A stretch of DNA of 64,000 bases from assembly GCA_004292755.1 (NCBI GenBank), contig RDXE01000027.1:54069-118068 (forward strand), given 5' to 3'. This document shows positions 7,807 to 16,857 of this stretch, piece after piece. This stretch comes from Alphaproteobacteria bacterium. Lineage in GTDB: Bacteria > Pseudomonadota > Alphaproteobacteria > Elsterales > Elsteraceae. A program made the position numbers and the translations under genes. Below the pieces are notes generated by a model. It was given only the letters and a program-made list of their open reading frames with translations, had not been told where the DNA came from and did not search any database. Numbering within the stretch: the first letter of the stretch is position 1; every line of letters starts with the position of its first letter.

Positions 7807-8805
7807 TCACTCGGCTGCCGCGGCGGCGCGGATGTCCGCATGGCGCCAGCAGGCTGCTTCAGTGGCGCCGGTGTCGATCAAATCTGGTCGCTCGGTGCGG
7901 CACCGCTCCGCCACATGGGGGCAGCGTGGGTTGAACGCGCAGCCGCGTGGTATCGCTGTCAGGCGCGGCATCGACCCATCGATCTGGGTCAACCGTTCGG
8001 CATCGTGACCGATGGTGGGGATCGAGCCCATCAGGCCGACGGTGTAGGGGTGGCGCGGGTTCTTCACCACCTCCCGCACCGGGCCAATCTCAGCAATCCG
8101 TCCGGCATACATCACCGCCACCCGGTCGGCTGTTTCCGCAATCACCCCCATGTCGTGGGTGACCAGCATGACGGCCGTGCCATGATCCCGGCACAGCTTC
8201 TTCAGCAGCGCGATGATCTGGGCCTGGATCGAGACGTCGAGGGCAGTGGTTGGTTCGTCGGCGACAATCAGCTTCGGGTTGGCGGCCAGCGCCAGGGCGA
8301 TCACCACCCGCTGGCGCATGCCGCCAGAGAATTGGTGCGGATAATGGTCGATGCGCTTGTCGGCAGCGGGAATGCCAACCTCCATCAACAGTTCGATCGC
8401 TCGATCCCGCGCCTGGGTCTGGGAGAGGTCTATGTGGGTTAGAATGGTTTCGGTCAATTGCCGCCCGATGGTGAACAGCGGGTTCAGGCTGGTCAGTGGG
8501 TCCTGGAAGATCGCGCCGATCTTCTTGCCACGCACCCGGCGCATCTGCTCGTAGGGCAGGCGGTCGATCCGCTCGCCCTCGAGGCGGATTTCGCCTCCGG
8601 CCACGCGGCCCGGCGGTTCCAGCAAACCAATGATCGCGGCCCCGGTGAGGGATTTGCCCGCACCGGATTCACCAACTACCCCCAGCACCTCGCCGGGCGC
8701 GATGCTGAAAGACACATCATCCACCGCCACCAGCGTGCCACGCCGGGTCGGGAACTCAACGCGGAGGTTCTTGACCTCCAGCAATGGGGCTTGGTTCGTG
8801 CGCAT
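7807..8805 (-). CDS. Dipeptide/oligopeptide ABC transporter, ATP-binding subunit 1 (DppD/OppD type)
   Basis: 332 residues. Walker A GESGAGKS, signature FSGGMRQRV and Walker [14 protein letters not shown] are present, and the C-terminal peptide-transporter motif [14 protein letters not shown] is intact. The ATG at 8805 shares its A with the TGA of the upstream permease (TGATG), so translation is coupled. It forms the ATPase heterodimer with the next gene to drive import. Confidence 0.93.
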   Translation of the reverse strand: MRTNQAPLLEVKNLRVEFPTRRGTLVAVDDVSFSIAPGEVLGVVGESGAGKSLTGAAIIGLLEPPGRVAGGEIRLEGERIDRLPYEQMRRVRGKKIGAIFQDPLTSLNPLFTIGRQLTETILTHIDLSQTQARDRAIELLMEVGIPAADKRIDHYPHQFSGGMRQRVVIALALAANPKLIVADEPTTALDVSIQAQIIALLKKLCRDHGTAVMLVTHDMGVIAETADRVAVMYAGRIAEIGPVREVVKNPRHPYTVGLMGSIPTIGHDAERLTQIDGSMPRLTAIPRGCAFNPRCPHVAERCRTERPDLIDTGATEAACWRHADIRAAAAAE

Positions 8806-9758
8806 CAGCGGAGCTTCGGGTTGAGGGCGTCGCGCAGCCAATCGCCGAGGAGATTGACGGCCAGCACCATGATGACAAGGGCGGCTCCGGGGAACAGGGT
8901 CATCCACCATTCGCCGGAGAACAGGAAGTCATTGCCGACACGGATCAGCGTGCCGAGCGACGGTTGGGTTGGCGGCACCCCGACCCCAAGGAAGCTCAAG
9001 GTCGCTTCGGTCAGGATGGCCGTGGCAAGGTTGATCGTCGCAATCACCAAAACCGGCCCCATCACATTGGGCAGGATGTGCCGCAGCATGATCTTGGCCG
9101 GATGGATGCCAATCACCCGCGCCGCCTGGACATATTCCTTCGACTTCTCCACCAGGGTGGAGCCGCGCACGGTGCGACCGTAGTTGACCCAAGAGCTGAA
9201 GCCAATTGCCAGCACCAGGACATAAACTGCGATTTCCTGGTGCATGTCGGACGGCAGGGAGACGCGGAACACACCATCGATCAGAAGCGCAACCAGGATG
9301 GCCGGGAACGACAGCATCACGTCGGCGATGCGCATGATGAAGGCATCGACCTTGCCGCCGAAAAACCCAGCCGCTAAGCCCAGCAGAATGCCCAGGCTCA
9401 TCGCGAACACCACCGCCAGGAACCCAACCAGCAGCGAGACGCGCGCGCCGTACAGGATGGTCGACAAGATGTCGCGACCCTGGTCATCGGTGCCGAGCCA
9501 GAAGCGGGGGTCACCCGGCTGCCACGTCTCATCCAGCCAATAGGGCGCGCGACCAGCGTCCATCAGGTTCAGCGAGGCCAGATCATAGGGGTTGTGGGGT
9601 GCAATCCACGGGGCGAAGCCAGCACCCAGGAAGGTCAACAAGGTGACGACGGCAGCGCCAATGGCGACAGGATTGCGGCGGAAGCTCCACCAGATGTCGC
9701 TGTCGAAGAAGCGCTGCAGGGCAGTTGGGCCAGCGGGTGCGGCGGTTTGGCTGGTCAT
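8805..9758 (-). CDS. Dipeptide/oligopeptide ABC transporter permease (DppC/OppC type)
   Basis: 317 residues. The N-terminal cytoplasmic segment (FDSDIWWSFRRNPVAIGAA) leads into a first membrane helix, then the OppC-type periplasmic loop (PHNPYDLASLNLMDAGRAP...WLGTDDQGRDILST) that is diagnostic of this subunit. The ATPase-contacting loop is EYVQAARVIGIHPAKIMLRH. It is followed without a gap by the ATPase genes and preceded 11 bases upstream by the other permease. Confidence 0.93.
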   Translation of the reverse strand: MTSQTAAPAGPTALQRFFDSDIWWSFRRNPVAIGAAVVTLLTFLGAGFAPWIAPHNPYDLASLNLMDAGRAPYWLDETWQPGDPRFWLGTDDQGRDILSTILYGARVSLLVGFLAVVFAMSLGILLGLAAGFFGGKVDAFIMRIADVMLSFPAILVALLIDGVFRVSLPSDMHQEIAVYVLVLAIGFSSWVNYGRTVRGSTLVEKSKEYVQAARVIGIHPAKIMLRHILPNVMGPVLVIATINLATAILTEATLSFLGVGVPPTQPSLGTLIRVGNDFLFSGEWWMTLFPGAALVIMVLAVNLLGDWLRDALNPKLR

Positions 9759-9769
9759 GGCAGCAGACC

Positions 9770-10756
9770 TCAGTGTCCGCCTGCGGTGCCCTTGTCGGCA
9801 CGCAAGCGTGGGTCAACGAAGTAGTAAAGCAAATCCACGATCAAGTTGATCGTGACGAACACAAAGGCGACCAAACACAGGTAGGCAGCCATCACCGGGA
9901 TATCGGCGAAGCCGACAGCCTGGATGAACAACAGCCCCATGCCCGGCCATTGGAACACTGTCTCGGTGATGATCGCGAAGGCGATGATTGAGCCCAGCTG
10001 CAAACCGGTTATGGTGATCACTGGAACCAGGGTGTTCTTCAACGCGTGGGCAAAGTTGATCGAGCGATTCTTCAGACCGCGGGCGCGGGCGAACTTGATG
10101 TAGTCGGTGCGCAGCACCTCCAGCATCTCAGCCCGAACCAGACGCATGATCAGCGTCAACTGGAACAGGCACAGCGTGATCGAGGGCAGGATCAGCGCCT
10201 TCAAACCCGATGGGGTGAGGAAGCCCGTGGTCCACCACCCAAATGCCACCACATCGCCGCGGCCAAACGACGGCAACCACGACAACCAAACAGAGAAGAC
10301 CAGAATCAACAAAATGCCGATGAGGAAGGTGGGCAATGACACTCCAATCAAAGACACCGTCAAAAACACCCGGCTGAGCCAGCTGTCGCGGTTGAGGCCA
10401 GTGTACACCCCCAGCGGAATGCCGATCAGCAGGGCCAGCAAGCCCGCAGTCATGGACAGTTCCAGGGTCGCGGGCAACCGCTCCAGAATGAGTTCATCCA
10501 CGGGGCGGACCAGCCGATAGCTGATCCCGAAATCCCCTTGAACTGCGTTCGAGAGGAAAATCCAGAACTGGGCCAGGAAGTTGCGATCAAGCCCCAGGGC
10601 GGAGCGCAGCCGCTCCCGCTCCTCTGGCGTGGTGTCCTGCCCCAGCATGGCGGCCAGGGGGTCGCCGACGAAGGTGAACAAGGCGAAGGCGATGAACGCC
10701 ACCACCAGCATAACGATCAACGACTGCGCCAGTCGTCGGAGGATGAACGCAAGCAT
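9770..10756 (-). CDS. Dipeptide/oligopeptide ABC transporter permease (DppB/OppB type)
   Basis: 328 residues starting MLAFILRRLAQSLIVMLVV, the classic OppB N-terminal helix. The periplasmic region contains LRSALGLDRNFLAQFWIFL and GDFGISY, followed by the transmembrane core and the EAA-like loop IKFARARGLKNRSINFAHALK. I chose the ATG at 10756; the upstream nine codons in frame are not family-like. A strong hairpin lies between it and the binding-protein gene. Confidence 0.93.
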   Translation of the reverse strand: MLAFILRRLAQSLIVMLVVAFIAFALFTFVGDPLAAMLGQDTTPEERERLRSALGLDRNFLAQFWIFLSNAVQGDFGISYRLVRPVDELILERLPATLELSMTAGLLALLIGIPLGVYTGLNRDSWLSRVFLTVSLIGVSLPTFLIGILLILVFSVWLSWLPSFGRGDVVAFGWWTTGFLTPSGLKALILPSITLCLFQLTLIMRLVRAEMLEVLRTDYIKFARARGLKNRSINFAHALKNTLVPVITITGLQLGSIIAFAIITETVFQWPGMGLLFIQAVGFADIPVMAAYLCLVAFVFVTINLIVDLLYYFVDPRLRADKGTAGGH

Positions 10757-10775
10757 GCCCAAACTTCCGCACGAG

Positions 10776-10816
10776 AAAAACAAAGCTACCCGGCGAGGGG
10801 GTGCCTCGCCGGGTAG
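10776..10816 (-). terminator. Terminator/attenuator between binding-protein and permease genes of the peptide ABC operon
   Basis: A perfect 13-bp inverted repeat (10786-10798 with 10804-10816, five-base loop) reads on the minus strand into CTTTGTTTTTC. It sits just after the binding-protein stop and before the dppB-type gene, so partial termination would favour the binding protein. Confidence 0.82.
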
Positions 10817-10833
10817 GGACCGTGGTTACATCA

Positions 10834-12420
10834 TCAATTGACGACGGTCCACTGCAGCTCGAGCTGGTTGTTGATGGTGTGAACCGCGGTGACATTGGCC
10901 CGCATCGCCCACGGGATCACCTGCTCGTGCAGCATCACATACATCACCTGCTCGTCGAACAGGCGCAGCGCTTGACCAATCACCTGGTTGCGCTTGGCCG
11001 GGTCAAGCTCGACGATCATCTGCTGGATCAGCGCGTCCATCTGCGGGTTGGAGATGCGCGCGTGGTTCCACAGCCCGAAGGAGCCAGTGGTGCGGGTGTG
11101 CACCAGGCTTTGGAAGCTGTAGAGCGCATCAAAGGTCGGCACGCCCCAGCCCAGCAGGAACATTGAGGTGTCGTTGCGCTGAATCTTCGGCAGGAACTGC
11201 GCGAACGGCTGGATGTTCAGCTGCACGCGGATGCCAATCTGCGCCAGCATGGCGGCCACGGCCTGGCAGATTTCGTCGTCGTTGATGTAGCGATTGTTGG
11301 AGCAATCCATCGTGACTTCGAAGCCCTGGGCGTAGCCAGCTTCAGTCAGGAGTTGGCGGGCTTGCTCGCGATTGACCGGGCGCGGCTTGCGGGCGATTTC
11401 CTCGATCCAGCCGCGGGTACCAACCGGGATGAAGCTGGCCGACGGCACCGCGAGACCGCGCATGGTGCGCGCACGGATCGCTTCGACATCAATCGCCAGC
11501 GACACGGCGCGGCGCACCCGCACATCCTGGAATGGATTGCGGCCCTTGATGTTGGAGTATTGCAACTCCGGCGAGCCCTGATCCATGCCAATGAAGATGT
11601 TGCGGTTTTCCGGGCCTTCGAGCACGCGCAGGCCGGATTCGCGCTTCAGCTGCTCAACGGTTTGCACCGGCGGATCGAGGATGAAGTCAAGATCGCCAGA
11701 GCGCAGCGCCGACACCCGCGTGGCATCCGCCGTGATTGGCCGGAAGATCGCCTCGGTGATGTTGCTCTCGATCTGGGAGTGGTAATTGGCAAAACGCCGC
11801 AGCACCGTGCGTTGATCGACCACCCGCTCATGCAGGAAGAACGGGCCAGTGCCATTGGTGTTGCGCACAGCAAATGTTTCCTGCCGATTGCGGAAATCCT
11901 GCGGCAGTTCAACATTGTTTTGCTTGGACCACTCTTCGTCCATCATGAACAAAGAGGTCAACTTGTCGATCAACACAGGGTCGGGGACCTTGGTGACGAT
12001 ATCCACCGTCAGGTCATCAACCTTGCGGGCTTCCTGAATGGTGTCGGTGAAGATGGAGTACTGCGAGGTCGGCGCCAGCGAGCGGCGGATCGAGAACACC
12101 ACATCATCGGCATTGAACGGGTTGCCGTTGTGGAAGCTGACGCCGCGGCGCAGCGTGAAGCGCCAAGTGGTCGGGTCAACTTGGCGCCACTCGGTTGCCA
12201 AACGCGGGGTAACTTCCGCGTTTTTGCCACGAGCCACCAGCGGCTCGTAGATCTGGCGCAGCACCAGAGTGGTTGGCCCGGCATTCTGGGAATGCGGATC
12301 CATGGTGTTGGCGTCGCCCGCCACCGACCATCGGAAGGTCTTGGCGTCGGCAGCCGACGCCATCAGCGCCAAAGCCGCGACACCAGCGGCAAAGGCGCCC
12401 ATCAAACGCGAAGCTTTCAT
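10834..12420 (-). CDS. Dipeptide/oligopeptide-type ABC transporter periplasmic binding protein (family 5)
   Basis: 528 residues. A signal peptide (MKASRLMGAFAAGVAALALMA, cleaved near ADA) precedes the family-5 solute-binding fold: TFRWSVAGDANTMDPHSQNA, then WRFTLRRGVSFHNGNPFNAD, the most conserved stretch of the family. The ATG at 12420 is supported by the upstream GGGAGAGACAGGGG and the signal peptide; the frame stays open for 239 more codons upstream, but these cover intergenic DNA and an IS relic. It heads the operon with two permeases and two ATPases downstream. Confidence 0.93.
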   Translation of the reverse strand: MKASRLMGAFAAGVAALALMASAADAKTFRWSVAGDANTMDPHSQNAGPTTLVLRQIYEPLVARGKNAEVTPRLATEWRQVDPTTWRFTLRRGVSFHNGNPFNADDVVFSIRRSLAPTSQYSIFTDTIQEARKVDDLTVDIVTKVPDPVLIDKLTSLFMMDEEWSKQNNVELPQDFRNRQETFAVRNTNGTGPFFLHERVVDQRTVLRRFANYHSQIESNITEAIFRPITADATRVSALRSGDLDFILDPPVQTVEQLKRESGLRVLEGPENRNIFIGMDQGSPELQYSNIKGRNPFQDVRVRRAVSLAIDVEAIRARTMRGLAVPSASFIPVGTRGWIEEIARKPRPVNREQARQLLTEAGYAQGFEVTMDCSNNRYINDDEICQAVAAMLAQIGIRVQLNIQPFAQFLPKIQRNDTSMFLLGWGVPTFDALYSFQSLVHTRTTGSFGLWNHARISNPQMDALIQQMIVELDPAKRNQVIGQALRLFDEQVMYVMLHEQVIPWAMRANVTAVHTINNQLELQWTVVN

Positions 12421-12729
12421 CCCCTGTCTCTCCCTGTTCAGGGTGTCTCCCCCGGCGGCAACCCTTACCCTCGCTCCCACGACCGGCCAAAGGCACCGCC
12501 CAACCAAACCGCCGACCCGAAGCCTCCGCCCGCGATCAGCCTTGATGTTCATCTCTAAAAGATGCGGCCCCGTGTCGCAATGGCGAAGGTATAGCTGACT
12601 GACGTTAGAGGGTGTTTTGGGATGTTTCATGCCGAGACAATCTGAGTAGGGTTTGAAAGTGGAACCGAGCGATGCACACGGGGCAAGAGTGCGGGCTTCA
12701 GGTGGGGATGAAGACAGGGATGCGCGGAG
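12421..12729. other. Gene-free region upstream of the peptide ABC operon
   Basis: About 300 bases that must contain the minus-strand operon promoter. I see no convincing gene and no clear operator. The region passes into the IS3-family relic at about 12730. Confidence 0.4.
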
Positions 12730-13235
12730 GTGGACCCCAAAGTTTGGACCGGGGTCAAGCTGGTCTCGATCCACCCGGAGGAAAATACCAAAGAGGGCAT
12801 TGGTGTTTTCCGGGCAGATTGAGGCCGCAGAGGCTGGTCGCGACGAAGACGGCGGGAACTCTGCGCCAGGATCAAGCAACTCGATGTGAAGCAGGATTTT
12901 CTTGGCCGAAGCCTTCGGGCGATGAGTCCGGCTCGAAGCCAGAAGATGGTTGTACTGGATCAACCGGTCGGGCCCTTGTGCGAAGTCGCATCCAGACAGC
13001 GCATTGACCCTAAATCTGATAGGTCTGATCGACAAGCAGTGCATGCCGACGCCTTGGGATGGTTCGCACCAAATGGCGAGACGTCTGCTGGCGCCAATCA
13101 GACTGGCGGCCTGACACCCCCCACCCGGTACCAGCATACTTGCGCCGCAGATCTGGCCTGAGAATAGGGTGGATTTTCGTCTGCTGTGATGTGCAGCGGG
13201 CCTATCCCTGCCACGCTATCACCCAACGATCCGCC
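12730..13235 (+). mobile_element. Decayed IS3-family insertion sequence remnant
   Basis: The stretch TGGACCCCAAAGTTTGGACC at 12731-12750 looks like an IS3-type terminal repeat. Downstream, plus-strand pieces match the style of IS3 transposase in three different frames. Around 12880-12950 I read KQLDVKQDFLGRSL followed by MSPARSQKMV, the orfA end and orfB start. At 13013-13110 I read LIDKQCMPTPWDGSHQMARR, the orfB block normally written LxDKxFxxxPWYGSRxM. At about 13120-13200 I read HPVPAYLRR and a possible trace of the first catalytic-Asp region. Frameshifts and deletions make it inactive. No right-hand terminal repeat was found, so the right boundary is approximate. It ends about 40 bases before the rapZ start. 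Confidence 0.6.
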
Positions 13236-13274
13236 CTTGCCACCAGCGGCCATGCGGGCGATACATCGGGTGCG

Positions 13275-14201
13275 ATGACTGAGGCGAGCCCGTCTGCTGT
13301 CGATCCCTCCACCCCTCCGGGCGCTGTTGCCCAGCCGAGGTTGGTGATGGTCACCGGCATGTCGGGGGCCGGGCGGTCGCTGGCTTTGCGCACCTTTGAG
13401 GATTTGGGCTTCGAGGCAGTGGACAATCTGCCACTGTCGTTGCTGGCCCCTCTGGTGCGCGGTGATGCGGCGCCGCAGCGCTCGCTGGCGATTGGCATCG
13501 ACACCCGCACCCGGGGGTTTTCCATTGATGTGCTGCTGGCGGAGCGGGATTTGCTGCGCCGAGCAGGCCCGTGGGCCGTCACGCTGCTGTTTCTCACCTC
13601 TGATGATGAGGTGCTGTTGCGCCGCTATACCGAGACCCGCCGCCGCCACCCCTTGGCTGCAGACCGTCCGGTCGCCGACGGGATTGCTGTGGAGCGCCGC
13701 TTGCTGGAGCCGCTGAAGGCCGCGGCAGACGTGGTGCTGGATACCACGATGAGCACGCCCGCGGACCTGCGCCGTCAGCTCAGCCAGCGGGTGTTGGGAG
13801 GGCAGGCGGCTGATCTTGCGATCTCCGTCGTGTCCTTTGCGTTTCGCAATGGCCTGCCGCGCGAGGCGGACCTGGTGTTCGATGTCCGCTTTCTCAACAA
13901 TCCGCATTATGATCCCGTGTTGCGGCCAAGAGATGGGCGCGACCCCGAGGTTGCCGCCTATGTCGCGGCGGATCCCGACTTTGCGGCCTTTTGGGATCAT
14001 TTGACCGGGTTGTTGGCCCCCCTGTTGCCGCGGTACCGGGCTGAGGGCAAAAGCTATCTGACCATCGCAGTCGGCTGCACCGGTGGTCGGCACAGGTCGG
14101 TCTTTCTCGGCGAACGATTGCATGCTTGGCTGGCGGAGCGCGGTCTGCAGGCCGCGCTGACCCATCGGGATGTGGATCGTCCTGCGGTTTCCCATGGTTG
14201 A
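13275..14201 (+). CDS. rapZ: RNase adapter protein RapZ (YvcJ-family nucleotide-binding protein)
   Basis: 308 residues. The Walker A loop is GMSGAGRS (residues 28-35), with Arg in place of the usual Lys, and is followed by LRTFEDLGFEAVDNLPLSLL, the hallmark of this family. The C-terminal domain carries the conserved CTGGRHRSVFLGERL motif. In enterobacteria RapZ senses glucosamine-6-phosphate and targets the small RNA GlmZ for RNase E cleavage; in alphaproteobacteria it is genetically tied to the nitrogen-type PTS, as here. HPr kinase (hprK), often directly upstream in relatives, is absent; an IS3 relic lies there instead. No strong ribosome-binding site precedes the ATG, so the exact start is less certain. 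Confidence 0.92.
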   Translation: MTEASPSAVDPSTPPGAVAQPRLVMVTGMSGAGRSLALRTFEDLGFEAVDNLPLSLLAPLVRGDAAPQRSLAIGIDTRTRGFSIDVLLAERDLLRRAGPWAVTLLFLTSDDEVLLRRYTETRRRHPLAADRPVADGIAVERRLLEPLKAAADVVLDTTMSTPADLRRQLSQRVLGGQAADLAISVVSFAFRNGLPREADLVFDVRFLNNPHYDPVLRPRDGRDPEVAAYVAADPDFAAFWDHLTGLLAPLLPRYRAEGKSYLTIAVGCTGGRHRSVFLGERLHAWLAERGLQAALTHRDVDRPAVSHG

Positions 14202-14213
14202 CGAGGTCTGTCG

Positions 14214-14618
14214 ATGATCGGTCTGGTGTTGGTGACGCATGGGCGTCTCGCCGAAGAATTCCGGCTGGCGCTGGAGCATGTGGTCGGACCGCAAACCCAG
14301 ATCGCCGCCATTTGCATCGGCCCCGATGACAATATGGAGCAACGCCGCAAGGACATTATGGAGGCGACGCGCGCCTGTGACGGCGGCGGCGGCGTCGTCA
14401 TCCTGACCGACATGTTCGGGGGAACCCCGTCAAATCTTGCGATCTCCTTGATCGATCATGCGCAGGTGGAGGTGGTTGCGGGTGTTAATCTGCCGATGCT
14501 GATCAAGTTGGCGCAACTGCGCGCGACCGAGCCGTTGTCCAGTCTGGTCGCCAAAGGGCAAGAGGCCGGGCGGAAGTACATCGCCGTGGCCTCGCGCCTA
14601 CTTGCAGGCGAGGCCTAA
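14214..14618 (+). CDS. PTS EIIA component, mannose/fructose family (PtsM/ManX-like)
   Basis: 134 residues with the EIIA-Man fold start MIGLVLVTHGRLAEEF; His9 in VTHG is the phosphorylation site. The block ILTDMFGGTPSNLAI (about residues 62-76) is the second family hallmark. With HPr and EI it forms a phosphorelay with no sugar permease in sight, so the role is regulatory rather than transport. It starts 12 bases after rapZ and six bases before ptsH. Confidence 0.92.
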   Translation: MIGLVLVTHGRLAEEFRLALEHVVGPQTQIAAICIGPDDNMEQRRKDIMEATRACDGGGGVVILTDMFGGTPSNLAISLIDHAQVEVVAGVNLPMLIKLAQLRATEPLSSLVAKGQEAGRKYIAVASRLLAGEA

Positions 14619-14623
14619 GCCGG

Positions 14624-14947
14624 ATGGACGGGGTGATCTGCCGGTCCGCCCGGATCGTCAATAAGCGTGGGTTGCATGCGCGCGCCGCTGCAAAGTTTGT
14701 AAAAACCGTGCAGCGCTTCGATGCCGACCTCGTGGTGATGCTAGCGGGCGGTGACGGCAACCGCGGGGATGAGCGTCCGTGCTCTGACAAGGATATCTCG
14801 GTCAACGGCCACTCGATCATGGGGTTGATGATGCTGGCGGCGGGCCCCGGCACGCTGCTGGACTTGTCCGCCAGCGGCCCCGATGCCGCAGCCGCCCTCG
14901 ACGCCGTGATCGCCTTGATTGCAGATCGGTTCGAGGAAGACGAATGA
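14624..14947 (+). CDS. ptsH: Phosphocarrier protein HPr with an internal insertion
   Basis: 107 residues against about 85-92 for typical HPr. The phospho-accepting His18 lies in NKRGLHARAAAKFV, and the regulatory serine equivalent to Ser46 is Ser64 in NGHSIMGLMMLAA. Between RFDADLVVML and DISVNGHS there are about 15 additional, charged and glycine-rich residues (AGGDGNRGDERPCSD) where normal HPr has a tight beta turn. The retained serine implies HPr kinase control, although no hprK gene is in the window. The stop overlaps the ptsI start (ATGA). Confidence 0.92.
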   Translation: MDGVICRSARIVNKRGLHARAAAKFVKTVQRFDADLVVMLAGGDGNRGDERPCSDKDISVNGHSIMGLMMLAAGPGTLLDLSASGPDAAAALDAVIALIADRFEEDE

Positions 14948-16740
14948 CCGCCGCGCCGCCGCGGCAAGATGCAGCCGCCGCGCGCGCCCGGCCTGAGCGG
15001 GTGCTGACCGGGGTTCCTGTAGCGCCGGGGATTGCCGTGGGCGTGGCTTGGCTGTCGGCACCGGGTGAGCTGTCGGTGCCGGAATGTCCGATCGCCCCCG
15101 ATCTGGTGGAGGGTGAGCTTCAGCGCTTCGCTGAAGCCCTGGCCTTGGCGCAAAAACAGCTGCGCAAACTGAAAACCAAGGCTGCTCAACATCCCGCCGC
15201 TGCGGCGGAGGAGTTGCAGGTGTTGCTGGATGCGCGCCTGCAAATGCTGGCGGGTGGGCGGTTGGTGCGCGGCATCGAGGCGCGCATCCGCGATCACTTG
15301 GTCAATGCCGAAGCCGCAGTTCGTGCAGAAGTGGGGGCCATTGCCGACAGTTTCGCCAAGATGGGCGACAGCTATCTGGCGCAGCGCGCAGCAGACGTGC
15401 GCGAGGTTGGCGACCGGCTGGTACGGGCCCTCCTGCGCACCCCCTATCAGGCCTTACAGCACATGCCTGCCGGCTCGGTGCTGATCGCGTGGGACCTCAC
15501 ACCATCGGACACCGCCTTGCTGGACCCGTCACGCGTGGGTGGCTTGGCCACGGCGATCGGCAGCCGGGACAGCCACACAGCGATCATCGCCCGCTCGCTC
15601 TCCCTGCCAGCTGTGGTGGCTGTGGCAGAGATTGTAGAGGTGGTGGAGCCGGGCGATCTGGTGATCGTTGACGGTACCGAAGGCCGGGTGGTGATCAATC
15701 CCACGCCCGAGACAGCCGATCTTTACGCCAAGCGGGCTGACGATATGGCGCGCGAGCGGTTGCGCCTTGCCCGCATCGCCAAACTACCTGCCGTCACCCG
15801 CGACGGGGTTGCGATCACCTTGTCGGCCAATCTGGAATTGGCCCGTGACATCCCTGCGGCACTGGCGGCGGGTGCAGCTGGCGTGGGCTTGCTGCGCACC
15901 GAGATGCCAGTGCTGAACGCCGACGCCCTACCCGATGAGGATGAGCAAACCCGCACCTTGTCAGAAATCGTTGCCGGGATGAATGGGCGTCCGGTCACCA
16001 TCCGCACCCTGGACATCGGCGGCGATAAACTGTCCGCCAAGTTGCGCCGCCACTTGGCGCGGGAGTTGGGCAGCAACGAGAATCCAGCCCTGGGCGTCCG
16101 TGGCATACGGTTGGGCCTTGCCCGGCCCGAGGTGCTGGACACCCAATTGGCGGCGATCCTGCGCGCTGGGGCCCACGGGTCGGTGCGGATTCTGTTGCCA
16201 ATGATCACCAGCGTGACCGAGGTGCGCGCCGTGCGGGAGCGCCTGGACCGGGTGGCCCGGCGGTTGCGCCGCCGTGGGCTTGCCATTGCCAATCCGCTGC
16301 CGCCCGTGGGGGTCATGATCGAGGTGCCGGGGGCGGCGCTGGCTGCCGATGCGCTCGCGATGGAAAGCGATTTTTTCGCCATCGGCACCAATGACTTGAC
16401 CATGTACACGCTCGCGATTGACCGCGGCAATGATGGCGTTGCGGCACTCTACAACCCCCTTCACCCTGCTGTGCTGCGCCTGATCCAATTCACCATCCAG
16501 GCGGGATTGCGCGCGCGCCGTCCCGTGTCTGTGTGTGGGGAGATCGCGGGCGATCCGCGCTATACCAGCCTGCTGGTTGGTCTCGGTGTGCATGATCTTT
16601 CCATGGCGCCGCCCTCACTGCCGCGGGTGAAGGAGCGGGTGCGCAACCTGTCCGCCCGCGATGCGGCGCTGCGTGCGCGCCAAGTGATGGAGGAATGGGA
16701 CGAAACCGCGATCGCCGCCCTCTTGGACAGTGTGGACTGA
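14944..16740 (+). CDS. ptsI: Phosphoenolpyruvate-protein phosphotransferase (PTS enzyme I)
   Basis: 598 residues, full length for EI. It transfers phosphate from PEP to HPr. The phosphorylated His211 lies in GSRDSHTAIIARSL. The PEP-binding TIM-barrel blocks follow: TIRTLDIGGDK, NPALGVRGIRLGL, GVMIEVPGAALAADAL, FFAIGTNDLTMYTLAIDR and VSVCGEIAGDP with the catalytic Cys. There is no N-terminal GAF domain, so it is the short sugar-type form rather than the EI-Ntr form. The ATG overlaps the ptsH stop, so it is translated as one unit with HPr. Confidence 0.95.
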   Translation: MTAAPPRQDAAAARARPERVLTGVPVAPGIAVGVAWLSAPGELSVPECPIAPDLVEGELQRFAEALALAQKQLRKLKTKAAQHPAAAAEELQVLLDARLQMLAGGRLVRGIEARIRDHLVNAEAAVRAEVGAIADSFAKMGDSYLAQRAADVREVGDRLVRALLRTPYQALQHMPAGSVLIAWDLTPSDTALLDPSRVGGLATAIGSRDSHTAIIARSLSLPAVVAVAEIVEVVEPGDLVIVDGTEGRVVINPTPETADLYAKRADDMARERLRLARIAKLPAVTRDGVAITLSANLELARDIPAALAAGAAGVGLLRTEMPVLNADALPDEDEQTRTLSEIVAGMNGRPVTIRTLDIGGDKLSAKLRRHLARELGSNENPALGVRGIRLGLARPEVLDTQLAAILRAGAHGSVRILLPMITSVTEVRAVRERLDRVARRLRRRGLAIANPLPPVGVMIEVPGAALAADALAMESDFFAIGTNDLTMYTLAIDRGNDGVAALYNPLHPAVLRLIQFTIQAGLRARRPVSVCGEIAGDPRYTSLLVGLGVHDLSMAPPSLPRVKERVRNLSARDAALRARQVMEEWDETAIAALLDSVD

Positions 16741-16857
16741 CCATCCGAGCCGCATGGGTGGTTGGTCCAACCCCCTGCCAGCTTTCGACGAATTCATCGC
16801 CTGCCCATCTGTCAGTGCTTTCAGGGGCATCGGGGCCATGCTATCCCCGGCGCCGTT

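Noticed and set aside
12421..13137. N-terminal extension of the peptide-binding protein to 767 residues
   Set aside because: The extension precedes a clear signal peptide and ribosome-binding site and covers a gene-free region and the antisense of the IS3 relic.
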